A DNA stretch of 64,000 bases from positions 186,001 through 250,000 of the forward strand of contig NZ_SJSN01000009.1 in the NCBI RefSeq assembly GCF_004331675.1. The letters run 5' to 3'. Of the stretch, positions 9,482-17,969 are shown piece by piece. The stretch is from Pedobacter frigidisoli (GTDB lineage Bacteria > Bacteroidota > Bacteroidia > Sphingobacteriales > Sphingobacteriaceae). Position numbers and translations under genes: made by a program. Each line of letters starts with the position of its first letter. Within the stretch, counting starts at the first letter, position 1. The notes beneath the pieces were generated by a model. It saw only the letters and a list, made by a program, of their open reading frames with translations, was not told the origin of the DNA and did not search any database.

Positions 9482-9495
9482 CTGTTCTATTTTGC

Positions 9496-9549
9496 AATTG
9501 ATAATTGATAATTGATAATTGATAATTGATAATTGATAATTGATAATTG
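9496..9549 (+). repeat. Seven-copy AATTGAT tandem repeat
   Basis: Seven perfect head-to-tail copies of AATTGAT (9496-9544) followed by a partial copy AATTG. It is directly upstream of the tmRNA 5' end. Perfect short-period repeats are prone to slippage, so copy number may vary between cells or strains. Confidence 0.95.
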
Positions 9550-9562
9550 CAAACTGAAAATT

Positions 9563-9927
9563 GGGGCCGTTCTTGGATTTGACGGGGTGGCGAAAGTTAT
9601 GTTAGCATGCAGTGCGTTGTTCGGAGAGCACTTAAAGTGAACGATCACATTTTAGTTGGCGAAAATACTTACGCCTTAGCTGCTTAGTTTAGAACTAACT
9701 AGCTTTTGTCCCTCTAACTGCTGCATTGTTGGGTTAGAATCCGGGGCATCGAAACAACGAAGCTGGCTTAAAGGAGATATGACTTTGAGTGAGATAAAGT
9801 ATCTAAGGATTTAAATAAGGTCGGTTTTCAGCCCGTTTATTTCCCGAAAATCAATTGAAAAATAAGCATGTAGAAGGTATAATTTATCTCACAACTGGAC
9901 AAGGGTTCGACTCCCTTCGGCTCCACA
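9563..9927 (+). ncRNA. ssrA: tmRNA (trans-translation RNA)
   Basis: The 5' end GGGGCCGTTCTTGGATTTGA and the 3' end GGTTCGACTCCCTTCGGCTC are the conserved tRNA-like halves of a one-piece tmRNA. GGGGCCG pairs with CGGCTCC as the acceptor stem, followed by ACA. The tag reading frame lies at 9658-9684 and encodes GENTYALAA, with stop TAG at 9685-9687. tmRNA with SmpB rescues stalled ribosomes and tags the unfinished protein for proteolysis. About 365 bases, a normal length. The end coordinates are estimated from the acceptor stem. Confidence 0.97.
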
Positions 9928-9939
9928 GATCCTTAAAAG

Positions 9940-9976
9940 AATCCGCGAAATTTCAATAATCTCGCGGATTTTTTTT
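9940..9976 (+). terminator. Terminator of ssrA
   Basis: Stem AATCCGCGA / TCGCGGATT with a 13-base loop, followed by a T run to 9976, starting 13 bases after the tmRNA 3' end. Confidence 0.85.
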
Positions 9977-10037
9977 CATGGCGAATCTCCTTTTATCTCA
10001 AAATTTATTGCACCCACTCATCAAAAAAATGATTTTA

Positions 10038-10685
10038 TCAGTTGATGATGCCTTTTGTATAGGCAAAACGCATTAAGACAGCAGTATTTCTAGCGCCTGT
10101 TTTATCGATAAGACTTTGGCGATGCCCTTCCACAGTGCGGCGGGATATAAACAGTTTATCAGCCATTTCCGCATTTGTAAGTCCTTGCCCTATGAGTTGA
10201 AGAATTTCGACCTCACGGGTAGAAAACTCTGGCATATTAACTTTAAAAAGTTGAGAATTTTCTGTTTCAACAACTTGATCAATAATTTTTAGTGCCAAAA
10301 ATGAACATACATAGCGCTCCCCAGCAAGTAATTTAGATACAGCAAAAAAGAGTTCATTGGAATCGACAGATTTGGTAAGAAAACCACTGGCACCTGCGGA
10401 AATGGCCTGATATAAATGCGCTTGATCATCTAGCATGGACATAATTAATACTGGTATGCGGCATTGTTTTTCCCTTAGGGTTCTCAACATCGTTATCCCA
10501 TCCATAACTGGCATGGTAATATCTGAAATTATTAAATCTATCTGTATTCCATTTTCTATTGCAGTAATTACCTCTTGGCCATTTCCAGCATCCGAAATAA
10601 CCTTGTAGTGATTGGTAGATTCAAGAAGCATTTTAAGTCCGCTCCTAATGACCTTATGATCGTCAGCTATAAAAATATTTTTCAT
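10038..10685 (-). CDS. NarL/LuxR-family response regulator
   Basis: A 215-residue response regulator: receiver domain (about 1-120) with D8-D9, phosphoacceptor D55 in IISDITMP and K in FLTKSVDS, followed by a GerE-type helix-turn-helix (about 150-210; FSTREVEILQLIGQG and NAEMADKLFISRRTVEGHR). It should be a phosphorylation-controlled transcription factor. No histidine kinase is adjacent, so it is an orphan here. The neighbouring manganese catalase and ferritin-like genes make a stress-related regulon plausible, but that is inference. Confidence 0.93.
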   Translation of the reverse strand: MKNIFIADDHKVIRSGLKMLLESTNHYKVISDAGNGQEVITAIENGIQIDLIISDITMPVMDGITMLRTLREKQCRIPVLIMSMLDDQAHLYQAISAGASGFLTKSVDSNELFFAVSKLLAGERYVCSFLALKIIDQVVETENSQLFKVNMPEFSTREVEILQLIGQGLTNAEMADKLFISRRTVEGHRQSLIDKTGARNTAVLMRFAYTKGIIN

Positions 10686-10811
10686 TTTGATTAGGCGTGA
10701 TCAAGGCAAGTTTGGTTTGTTTCTCGAGAGAGTCAGGCACAGTCAGAACATTCCCGATTACGGAAAGTTTTGTTTATATTTATGGAAGCAATTTTCGAGT
10801 ATTAATACACA

Positions 10812-10835
10812 ACCGGGCACGGCTTTTTGCCCGGT
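10812..10835 (-). terminator. Hairpin after the manganese catalase gene
   Basis: ACCGGGCA (10812-10819) pairs with TGCCCGGT (10828-10835). It lies 17 bases past the catalase stop on the minus strand and has no following T run, so it is only a weak terminator candidate. Confidence 0.4.
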
Positions 10836-10852
10836 GTGTAACATTTAGAAAC

Positions 10853-11794
10853 CTAATTTTTCTCCTCATAATCGCTCCATTGAGCTATCCCATCGGGTTC
10901 TGCAGCCTTTACTTCTGCACTTTTCTCTTCACTCATTTTTACATTCAAAGCCTCAGTTTCTTCTAACTCCTCAGCTTTTCGGTCTGGGAGATCGGTCAGT
11001 CCAGCTGTTTCCTTAACAAAAGCTATAGGATCTTCCACAAAATCCCAGTTTTTGCCCATACCTGGCATTTCGCCTTGGTTCCATGGACCAGTAAATGGAT
11101 TTTCTGGAGACATATTAAAGTATTGCTGGGTAAATCTTGGATCTGCTTGCAATACGCCAGGAGGAAAGTTGGGGCTAATGGTATCTAAAGCTGCTTCAAA
11201 CATTTTGTAATGGGCAACTTCTCGGGTCATTAGAAAAGAAAGTGTTTCTTTCACATAAGGATCATCTGTAAACTTCATCAGGTGCTCATAAACTAACTTT
11301 GCCCTTGATTCTGAAGCCAAATTACTGCGTAAATCTACTGTAAGATCGCCATTGGAATGAATATAAGATGCACACCATGGAATACCCTGACTATTTGCAA
11401 GTCTTGGCCCACCACTGCTCAACATTACAAAGTGAGGATTTGCAGATAATGCAGCATGAATAATATTTTCCTTTGCAGCCTTACCATCAAGCACCTGCAT
11501 AATTTCCGATGCATCGGCTGCATCTTTTAATTCTCCATTAACGCCCTTTAATAGCATCTGTATGGTTGCGCCAATAATTTCAAGGTGGCTAAACTCTTCC
11601 GTAGCGATATCCATTAACATATCATATTTATCTGGATGCGGCTGCTTGGCACCAAATGCCTGTGTAAAGTATTGCATGGCTGCTGCGAGCTCGCCATTTT
11701 CTCCGCCAAACTGTTCTAAAAGAATGTTTGCGAATACTGGATCTGGCCTGGAAACCCTTGCGTTAAACTGTAAATCTTTTGAATGATGAAACAT
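10853..11794 (-). CDS. Manganese catalase
   Basis: A 313-residue non-haem catalase of the dinuclear manganese type, which disproportionates hydrogen peroxide in the cytoplasm. Likely metal ligands by alignment to the family: E35 in GENGELAAAMQYF, E67 and H70 in ATEEFSHLE, E162 in NLASESRAK and H195 in MTREVAHYK. The family core ends near residue 260; the acidic, Glu-rich tail (about 265-313) is poorly conserved. It sits in a cluster with a DUF892 ferritin-like gene and a NarL-type regulator, which fits an oxidative or desiccation stress role. Confidence 0.92.
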   Translation of the reverse strand: MFHHSKDLQFNARVSRPDPVFANILLEQFGGENGELAAAMQYFTQAFGAKQPHPDKYDMLMDIATEEFSHLEIIGATIQMLLKGVNGELKDAADASEIMQVLDGKAAKENIIHAALSANPHFVMLSSGGPRLANSQGIPWCASYIHSNGDLTVDLRSNLASESRAKLVYEHLMKFTDDPYVKETLSFLMTREVAHYKMFEAALDTISPNFPPGVLQADPRFTQQYFNMSPENPFTGPWNQGEMPGMGKNWDFVEDPIAFVKETAGLTDLPDRKAEELEETEALNVKMSEEKSAEVKAAEPDGIAQWSDYEEKN

Positions 11795-11961
11795 AAGCTT
11801 TTTGTTTTGTTAGTAATTAGGATGATGAAGATTATTTGTAATCTTCAGCATAAACACATGAAAAAAGATTGATTGGTTTTCATTATAAAAAAAACAGGTA
11901 TTTTAAATTTAAGCACGTAACCAACTACATCAATTACCTATATTTTAGTGTTATTTAAACT

Positions 11962-12588
11962 TTAAGCCAGAATACCAGCAAGCACCAGTTGCCACTGCGC
12001 AAACGACATTCCATCCGCACTGCCATTTTTATAGACCACATTTCGAGATTTATCTAACATCCCATCTGGAACTGTATTAGCGACTTCATTACGTCCATAT
12101 ATTCCAGCGGTTAATACATTTCCTCGCCTAAAAACCATAAACGTGGAAGTCGCCCGATTTGTAAAAAAGTGGGCTACACTCCCACCGATCTCACCCGGAA
12201 CCTTACAGGGCCGAGCAACAAAAAGTGTAAATTCTACATCAGTTTCATGTTGAGAATAACATTCCATGTGCTCTATACAAACCCAATAGCATTTGCCCTC
12301 GCTCGCAACCGCTCCAGAAACATCAATACGTATATAGTCGCTTTCCTTGGCGGTGTGATGATGTGAATTTCCATTTCGATCGAATAATTCGAAGTAGGTT
12401 GTATCAATACCTGAGATTTTATGCCAAGCATTTACATCTAGTAGTTTTACCATGGCTAGGTGATATGCTTCACCAGCAGCTTTTGGGGAAGAAAACAATT
12501 TTTCTTGTTCTGCATCGGTTTGCTTACCAATCTGCTGGCTGGGTATTAAGTCTTCCTTTTCCATTTGATTTATATGATCTAAAATCAT
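11962..12588 (-). CDS. Unknown protein, 208 residues
   Basis: I do not recognise this family. The protein is soluble: no signal peptide or membrane helix is visible. The first 45 residues are charged and helix-rich. The rest looks beta-rich, with a histidine cluster NSHHHTAKESDY (about 74-85), a WVCIEHMECYSQHE segment and a Gly-rich C-terminal part. The H/C/E-rich middle could bind metal, but there is no match to a known site. It lies between the manganese catalase (same strand, 167 bases away) and the divergent DUF892 gene, suggesting stress-related expression. Confidence 0.65.
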   Translation of the reverse strand: MILDHINQMEKEDLIPSQQIGKQTDAEQEKLFSSPKAAGEAYHLAMVKLLDVNAWHKISGIDTTYFELFDRNGNSHHHTAKESDYIRIDVSGAVASEGKCYWVCIEHMECYSQHETDVEFTLFVARPCKVPGEIGGSVAHFFTNRATSTFMVFRRGNVLTAGIYGRNEVANTVPDGMLDKSRNVVYKNGSADGMSFAQWQLVLAGILA

Positions 12589-12770
12589 AGGCGTTGAAGA
12601 ATTGTTTTAATATTCTTGTAATAGGCTCAATTCACGTATCGAACACTTTCTGCGCTAAATACCTGCCAAAAAATGGTAAACTACCCGTTTCAATTAAACT
12701 GAAAACCATTTGTACCGCGTGTAAGTTTTTAGCATATCAATTAAAAAACAAAAACTAAAAAAAGTAAGAT

Positions 12771-13364
12771 ATGGCAACTACAACAAAAACGGCTAGTAAA
12801 CCAGCTAGCAAAGCAACTTCGACAAAAACATCAGCAAAAAAAACAGCAACGGTAACAAATGCCAAAATAGAACCATCAGAATTTCATGAATTCTTTGTAG
12901 ATGAGTTAAAAGATATTTACTGGGCTGAAAAACATTTGGTTAAAGCGCTTCCGAAAATGAAAAAGGCAGCGACTAGTCCAGAGCTTGCTGCAGCTTTTGA
13001 AAAACACACACAGGAAACACAGCAACACATTGAAACTTTAGAACAGGTTTTCGGTCTGTTAGATGAAAAACCTGCTGCAAAAAAATGTGATGCTATGGCT
13101 GGCTTATTGGAAGAAGCAAACGGCATCATTGAAGATACAGATGCAGGAACAATGATCCGTGATGCGGGATTAATTCTTGCAGCGCAAAAAGTAGAACACT
13201 ACGAAATCGCTACCTACGGTACTTTGAGAGTTTTCGCAGAGAACATGGATCGCTCTGATGTAGCTGAACTATTGGCTCAAACACTTGAAAACGAAAAAGC
13301 TACAGACGTTGCACTTACAGAATGTGCGGTAAGCTTTGTAAATCAAGCTGCTACAAACGAGTAA
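12771..13364 (+). CDS. DUF892 (YciE/YciF-type) ferritin-like protein with basic tail
   Basis: A 197-residue protein. The first ~33 residues are a low-complexity Lys/Ala/Thr/Ser tail. The body (about 35-195) is a four-helix ferritin-like DUF892 domain, with FFVDELKDIYWAEKHL, KHTQETQQHIETLEQVF, AQKVEHYEIATYGTLR and a final LENEKATDVAL helix. Acidic and His residues in these helices suit a di-iron site. Family members are stress induced, but the reaction is unknown. The basic tail resembles DNA-binding tails of some Dps proteins, which is speculation. A strong terminator follows directly. Confidence 0.88.
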   Translation: MATTTKTASKPASKATSTKTSAKKTATVTNAKIEPSEFHEFFVDELKDIYWAEKHLVKALPKMKKAATSPELAAAFEKHTQETQQHIETLEQVFGLLDEKPAAKKCDAMAGLLEEANGIIEDTDAGTMIRDAGLILAAQKVEHYEIATYGTLRVFAENMDRSDVAELLAQTLENEKATDVALTECAVSFVNQAATNE

Positions 13365-13385
13365 GAATACGATATCAATATCTCT

Positions 13386-13416
13386 ACGAAAAGGCCCAAA
13401 AACTGGGCCTTTTCGT
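13386..13416 (+). terminator. Terminator after the DUF892 gene
   Basis: A perfect 13-base stem ACGAAAAGGCCCA / TGGGCCTTTTCGT with a 5-base loop. The T run sits inside the right arm. Confidence 0.85.
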
Positions 13417-13482
13417 ATAATGATCTTATCTGAAGAATGTGATATAAGTACGGCTTCTGATCTAAAATACCCAAAAAATCTC

Positions 13483-14607
13483 ATGGAAAAGCAAAAGGAA
13501 TATGATTATTTAATAATTGGAAGTGGTTTATTCGGAGCCGTTTTTGCGCATGAGGCGACTAAATTGGGCAAGAAATGTTTGGTAATCGATAAGAGAAATC
13601 ATGCAGGTGGCAATGTATATTGCAAAAATATCGAAGGTATAAATGTACATCAGTACGGTGCACATATTTTTCATACAAACGATAAGCACATTTGGGATTA
13701 TGTTAATTCATTTGTAGAATTTAATAGATATACCAATAGTCCAATTGCCAATTATAAAGGGGAAATATTCAATTTACCTTTTAACATGAATACTTTCTAT
13801 CAGCTCTGGGGTGTAAGAACTCCAGCGGAAGCAAAAGCAAAAATTAGCGCTCAAATTAACGCTGTTAGTGGTTTAGCCACAAACGTAGAAGAGCAAGCTC
13901 TATCTTTAGTGGGAAAGGATATTTATGAAAAGTTGATTAAAGGATATACTGAAAAACAATGGGGCAGATCGGCTAAGGATTTGCCTGCATTCATCATCAA
14001 AAGACTACCGGTACGATATACTTACGATAATAATTATTTTAATGATAAGTACCAAGGCATTCCAATTGGCGGATATAATAAACTGATAGATGCGCTTTTG
14101 CATAATATTGAAGTTAAACTTGATACCGATTTTTTTGTCGATCGAGATAAATGGTCATCAATGGCAGAGCATATCGTATTCACAGGAAATATAGATCAGT
14201 TTTACGATTTTAGATACGGAAAGCTTGAATACCGCAGTTTGAGATTCGAACATCAGGTTTATGACGAGTACAATCATCAGGGAAACGCTGTAGTTAATTA
14301 TACTGAACGGGAAATTCCATATACAAGAAGCATAGAACATAAGCATTTCGAATTCGGAAATCAAGACAAAACGGTTGTAACAAAGGAGTTTCCTGAAGAA
14401 TGGAAGCCAGGAAAAGAAGCATATTACCCAATAAATGATCAGCATAACGACCAGCTGTTTAGCCAGTATAAAGCGTTATGCGAAAAGGAGGAGCGTGTAA
14501 TATTTGGAGGTAGATTGGCAACTTACAAATATTATGATATGCATCAAATCATCGCATCGGCTTTAACAACCGTTAGAAAACATTTTAAAGAGGCAGTACA
14601 AGTTTAA
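13483..14607 (+). CDS. glf: UDP-galactopyranose mutase
   Basis: A 374-residue flavoenzyme that interconverts UDP-galactopyranose and UDP-galactofuranose. The N-terminal FAD fold reads YLIIGSGLFGAVFAHEA and IDKRNHAGGN; GAHIFHTND and GYTEKQWG are family hallmarks. The C-terminal RYKYYDMHQ-like segment appears here as LATYKYYDMHQIIA. The ATG at 13483 is chosen over one at 13420 because the upstream 21 codons show no conservation and touch the preceding terminator. It is the first gene of a three-gene unit (19 bases to the next gene), so galactofuranose may be used in a surface glycan. Confidence 0.95.
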   Translation: MEKQKEYDYLIIGSGLFGAVFAHEATKLGKKCLVIDKRNHAGGNVYCKNIEGINVHQYGAHIFHTNDKHIWDYVNSFVEFNRYTNSPIANYKGEIFNLPFNMNTFYQLWGVRTPAEAKAKISAQINAVSGLATNVEEQALSLVGKDIYEKLIKGYTEKQWGRSAKDLPAFIIKRLPVRYTYDNNYFNDKYQGIPIGGYNKLIDALLHNIEVKLDTDFFVDRDKWSSMAEHIVFTGNIDQFYDFRYGKLEYRSLRFEHQVYDEYNHQGNAVVNYTEREIPYTRSIEHKHFEFGNQDKTVVTKEFPEEWKPGKEAYYPINDQHNDQLFSQYKALCEKEERVIFGGRLATYKYYDMHQIIASALTTVRKHFKEAVQV

Positions 14608-14626
14608 CATTTACCCTAAATCATAT

Positions 14627-15772
14627 ATGAAAATAGAACAATTTGGTTTACCCAATAATTTATTGTGTTTCTCACACCTGCGATGGGATTTTGTTTTTCA
14701 ACGTCCACAACATCTCATGAGCCGTTTTGCAAAGGAAATTAATGTGTTTTTCTTAGAAGAACCCGTTTATGATTCACCAGCATTACCAACAATTTCGGCT
14801 CACAAGAAGAATGACAATCTCACCATTTTAATTCCCCACCTTCCTGCCGAAATGCAACATGAGGATGAGACTTCAATCATGCGATCGCTTCTTAGTCATT
14901 TTCTGGATGGAGCTAACCTAAAAGATTGGATTTTTTGGTATTACACTCCAATGTCGCTCCGTTTTTCAGATCATTTCTCTGCAGGGTTGACCGTTTTTGA
15001 CTGTATGGACGAACTTTCTGCATTCGATTTTGCACCCAAGGATCTTGTAGCATTGGAAATGTCTTTATTAAAAACTGCAGATATTGTTTTCACGGGCGGC
15101 CATTCACTACATGAAGTAAAACGTCATCTTCATGATAATATTCACGTATTTCCAAGTAGTATTGATAAGGAACATTTTAGTTTAGCAAGAACACTAAATA
15201 ACGAACCCGAAGATCAGAAAAATATAAGCGGAATTAAATTGGGTTTTATTGGCGTAATTGATGAACGATTTAATGCTGAATTGATTAGGCAGGTAGCAGA
15301 AATGCGCCCTGAATGGCAGCTAATTTTACTAGGACCAATTGTTAAGATTTCTGTAGATTCACTGCCAAGTGGGCCGAATCTTCATTATTTAGGACAAAAG
15401 TCTTACGATACACTTCCATCCTATTTATCGGGCTGGAATATAGCATTAATACCCTTTGCAATTAATAATTCTACTCGATTTATTAGTCCTACCAAAACGC
15501 CAGAATATTTAGCGGCTGGTCTTCGAGTAGTCTCCACTCCTATTAATGACGTTATCAAGCCCTATGGAATAGAAAGATTGGTCGAAATTGCAGCTAATGC
15601 TGATGAATTTATTATTGCTATTGAAAAATATCTTTCAGCAAAAGATAACATCACTTGGTTAAAAAATGTCGATTTGTTTTTAAAAGATAAATCGTGGGAC
15701 AATACTTTCGAGGATATGAAAAAGAACATGATATGGTCACTTCAGGAAATAAATAAACTGTTGGCGAGCTAA
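14627..15772 (+). CDS. Family 1-like glycosyltransferase
   Basis: A 381-residue GT-B fold glycosyltransferase. The N-terminal lobe has SHLRWDFVFQRPQHL, a pattern seen in a group of bacterial glycosyltransferases, then VFDCMDELSAFD. The C-terminal lobe has KLGFIGVIDERFNAEL, WQLILLGP and SPTKTPEYLAAGLRVVST, the nucleotide-sugar binding block. It probably adds a sugar, perhaps galactofuranose given the upstream mutase, to a surface glycan; donor and acceptor are inferred only from context. The stop overlaps the next start by one base (TAATG), showing translational coupling. Confidence 0.85.
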   Translation: MKIEQFGLPNNLLCFSHLRWDFVFQRPQHLMSRFAKEINVFFLEEPVYDSPALPTISAHKKNDNLTILIPHLPAEMQHEDETSIMRSLLSHFLDGANLKDWIFWYYTPMSLRFSDHFSAGLTVFDCMDELSAFDFAPKDLVALEMSLLKTADIVFTGGHSLHEVKRHLHDNIHVFPSSIDKEHFSLARTLNNEPEDQKNISGIKLGFIGVIDERFNAELIRQVAEMRPEWQLILLGPIVKISVDSLPSGPNLHYLGQKSYDTLPSYLSGWNIALIPFAINNSTRFISPTKTPEYLAAGLRVVSTPINDVIKPYGIERLVEIAANADEFIIAIEKYLSAKDNITWLKNVDLFLKDKSWDNTFEDMKKNMIWSLQEINKLLAS

Positions 15773-16947
15773 TGGGACATAAATCTCCGTTCCAATCGTT
15801 TTGGATGGCTGGCTTCGAATGCTCAGATCAGCTAAACCACTATGGAAACCGTGTGGATTTACTAACCATTACGGGTCATTTAGACAACCTAGTTAGTGAT
15901 TATAAATTATTAACAGACTTTGGAATTTCAACTGTAAGAGAGGGTATTAGATGGAGCCAAGTAGAAAAAACACCATACGTTTATGATTTTTCAGTAGTAG
16001 AAAAAATGATGGCCGCAGCAAAGTCGACAGGTATTCAGCAAATTTGGGATATCTGCCATTTTGGATATCCTGATGACCTTACACCTCTTCATCCACATTT
16101 TCAAAATCGTTTTGTGGCAATTTGCAGTGCCTTTGCAAATTTCCACAAAACGCATTGCCCAGATCAGCAATTGATTGTTACGCCAATTAATGAAGTTGGC
16201 TTTATCTCCTGGCTAGGCGGAGATCATGCCAGCACTACGCCTTATGCCAGAGGTATGGGTTGGGATGTAAAGTATTGTTTGGTGAGGGCGTACATTAATG
16301 CCATTAAGGCAATGAAACAAATTAATCCAACCATCTTAATCATGACTACTGAGCCCATCGTAAACATTGTACCTGCACTTGATGCAGATATTGAAATGGT
16401 AATGCAGGCGGCCGAACAACATGAAGTGCAATTTCAGGCTACAGATATGCTTACAGGTAAGATGTGTCCAGAACTTGGTGGCTCGTTAGAGCTTGTAGAT
16501 TACATGGGATTCAATTTCTACTATAACAATCAATGGGTGGCTAGCGATTTTTCGGGTTTACCATGGGCAAACCTAGAACCAGATCCAAGATGGAAAGGAC
16601 TTTCAACATTGTTTTTTGAAGCTTATGAACGCTATGGCAAGCCGATTGTACTTGCCGAAACAAGCCACCCAGGCGAACATCGGCCTAACTGGATAGAATT
16701 GATTGCTAAAGAATGTATTAAAGCTGTAATAATGGGAATTCCGCTTGAGGGAATTTGCCTCTATCCAATTATCGATAGGCCAGATTGGGATCATTTACAT
16801 TATTGGCACCATTCTGGCCTATGGGATGCAGATGCCGATAGTCCACGTCAGCGAAAAATATATACACCTTATGCGGAGGGCATTAAAATGGCTATGAAAA
16901 GCTTAAGCATAGCCATGAGTTATACTGATAAGCTTACTCAACTGTAA
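15772..16947 (+). CDS. GH1-like TIM-barrel glycoside hydrolase
   Basis: A 391-residue glycoside hydrolase without a signal peptide. The pattern is GH1/clan A-like: an N-terminal FWMAGFECSDQ, DFGISTVREGIRWSQVE strand, putative acid/base Glu in TPINEVGFISW and putative nucleophile Glu in IVLAETSHPG. It is shorter than typical GH1 beta-glucosidases. The gene is coupled to the glycosyltransferase upstream, so the enzyme may trim or transfer a sugar on the same glycan from the cytoplasmic side; this role is inference. Catalytic residues were assigned by motif only. Confidence 0.8.
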   Translation: MGHKSPFQSFWMAGFECSDQLNHYGNRVDLLTITGHLDNLVSDYKLLTDFGISTVREGIRWSQVEKTPYVYDFSVVEKMMAAAKSTGIQQIWDICHFGYPDDLTPLHPHFQNRFVAICSAFANFHKTHCPDQQLIVTPINEVGFISWLGGDHASTTPYARGMGWDVKYCLVRAYINAIKAMKQINPTILIMTTEPIVNIVPALDADIEMVMQAAEQHEVQFQATDMLTGKMCPELGGSLELVDYMGFNFYYNNQWVASDFSGLPWANLEPDPRWKGLSTLFFEAYERYGKPIVLAETSHPGEHRPNWIELIAKECIKAVIMGIPLEGICLYPIIDRPDWDHLHYWHHSGLWDADADSPRQRKIYTPYAEGIKMAMKSLSIAMSYTDKLTQL

Positions 16948-17059
16948 TTTAGATTTTGCATTAATCAGTATATGAATACAAACACCATGTTAATATTCAT
17001 CATACTACTAATATTTCCAATAACTAAATATGCATGTCCTCAACAAAAAATCTGGTTCG

Positions 17060-17344
17060 TTATGAGGCACTATCTAAAGTTGAATACCAATTAATTGGAT
17101 GTGAACGAAGATTCAGCCCATCCCGCTCTACGTGATATAAAATAATTGGAATACTAAAATCTATAAATCGCTCTATCTTTAAGGACAAACTTCCAAGAAA
17201 ATCTATGCTAGAAATACCTTCTTTGAGATGGACATAAATAACCGTGGGCGTTTTGAACTCAAATCTTTCAATTTTTCCTGGCCATTCGGACTTGATTCGA
17301 TTAAGGAAGCTAGGAATCTTTACATATTCTTCAATATTTTCCAT
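17060..17344 (-). CDS. Small hypothetical protein
   Basis: A 94-residue protein starting MENIEEYVKIPSFLN, from an ATG inside a longer open frame that runs to 17419. No signal peptide or membrane helix. It alternates charged helices and hydrophobic strands (TPTVIYVHL, FSIPIILYHVERDG), which looks like a real small alpha/beta domain, but I do not recognise a family. It lies between the surface-glycan unit and the VOC gene, all facing different ways. Confidence 0.45.
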   Translation of the reverse strand: MENIEEYVKIPSFLNRIKSEWPGKIERFEFKTPTVIYVHLKEGISSIDFLGSLSLKIERFIDFSIPIILYHVERDGLNLRSHPINWYSTLDSAS

Positions 17345-17481
17345 ATATGATAAAGTTTTAATCCATTTAAATGTACCAAAATTTATCCCTTTTAAGAGTA
17401 AAGAATCCCTAAGGAACAAGAATTTTACACTAAACTAAAATTCAGATTAAAAAAATGTGGAGAAAACAATTTTTCGTAATT

Positions 17482-17865
17482 CTATTCTTCCATTACAGCA
17501 AAAATATTGCCCGCAGGATCTTTAAACCATGCTACAGTTGGGCCATTACCATGAGATATACCCTTTTCATCAGTCTTGATGTATTCTTCATCATATTTTT
17601 CAAAAACGACACCCCTTGCGGTAAGTCCCTCGACAATACTTTCAATATTGGTAATATTAAAATTAAGTATCGTGAAAGTTGCAGGAATATGATTGGGCTT
17701 TGGATAAACCATAATGTTATTATTATTAGGAAAATGAATTTCTATTAATCCCATTGGATTATCAACCACTTCCAATTCTAAAATTTCTTGGTAAAATGCT
17801 TTTGCTTTGTCCAAATCATCTACTGAAAAGGAACTAAAAACTCTTGAATCTTTTAACATGATCAT
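17482..17865 (-). CDS. VOC-family (glyoxalase/bleomycin-resistance-like) protein
   Basis: A 127-residue single vicinal-oxygen-chelate domain. The N-terminal half has SSFSVDDLDKAKAFYQEIL and the C-terminal half ends with VAWFKDPAGNIFAVMEE, the usual DPxGN turn and metal-ligand Glu region. Such proteins bind a metal and act as lyases, dioxygenases or drug-binding proteins; the substrate here cannot be told. A second ATG two codons in (17859) is an equally good start. Cytoplasmic, monocistronic. Confidence 0.85.
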   Translation of the reverse strand: MIMLKDSRVFSSFSVDDLDKAKAFYQEILELEVVDNPMGLIEIHFPNNNNIMVYPKPNHIPATFTILNFNITNIESIVEGLTARGVVFEKYDEEYIKTDEKGISHGNGPTVAWFKDPAGNIFAVMEE

Positions 17866-17969
17866 TATATTTTAGTGAAATTAATTGGGGGCGTTTATAA
17901 AGTTATTGATATAATAATAGATTGATCAGGTAATATGAGACAACTTCACGGATCAAACAAGACAATGAT

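Noticed and set aside
9496..9549. Heptanucleotide array as a CRISPR or an origin iteron set
   Set aside because: The unit is 7 bases without spacers, and no DnaA or replication gene is nearby.
13420..13482. Upstream ATG extending the UDP-galactopyranose mutase by 21 codons
   Set aside because: The extra peptide is not family-like and begins four bases after the preceding terminator; ATG 13483 fits the family start.
16972..17094. 40-codon open frame beginning MNTNTMLIFIILLIFPITKY, like a short secreted peptide
   Set aside because: It overlaps the end of the small hypothetical gene on the other strand, has no promoter or relatives that I recognise, and is short enough to be chance in AT-rich DNA.
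17244..17748. Two plus-strand open frames (17244-17438 and 17455-17748)
   Set aside because: They are antisense to the small hypothetical gene and to the VOC gene, which have better protein-like character.
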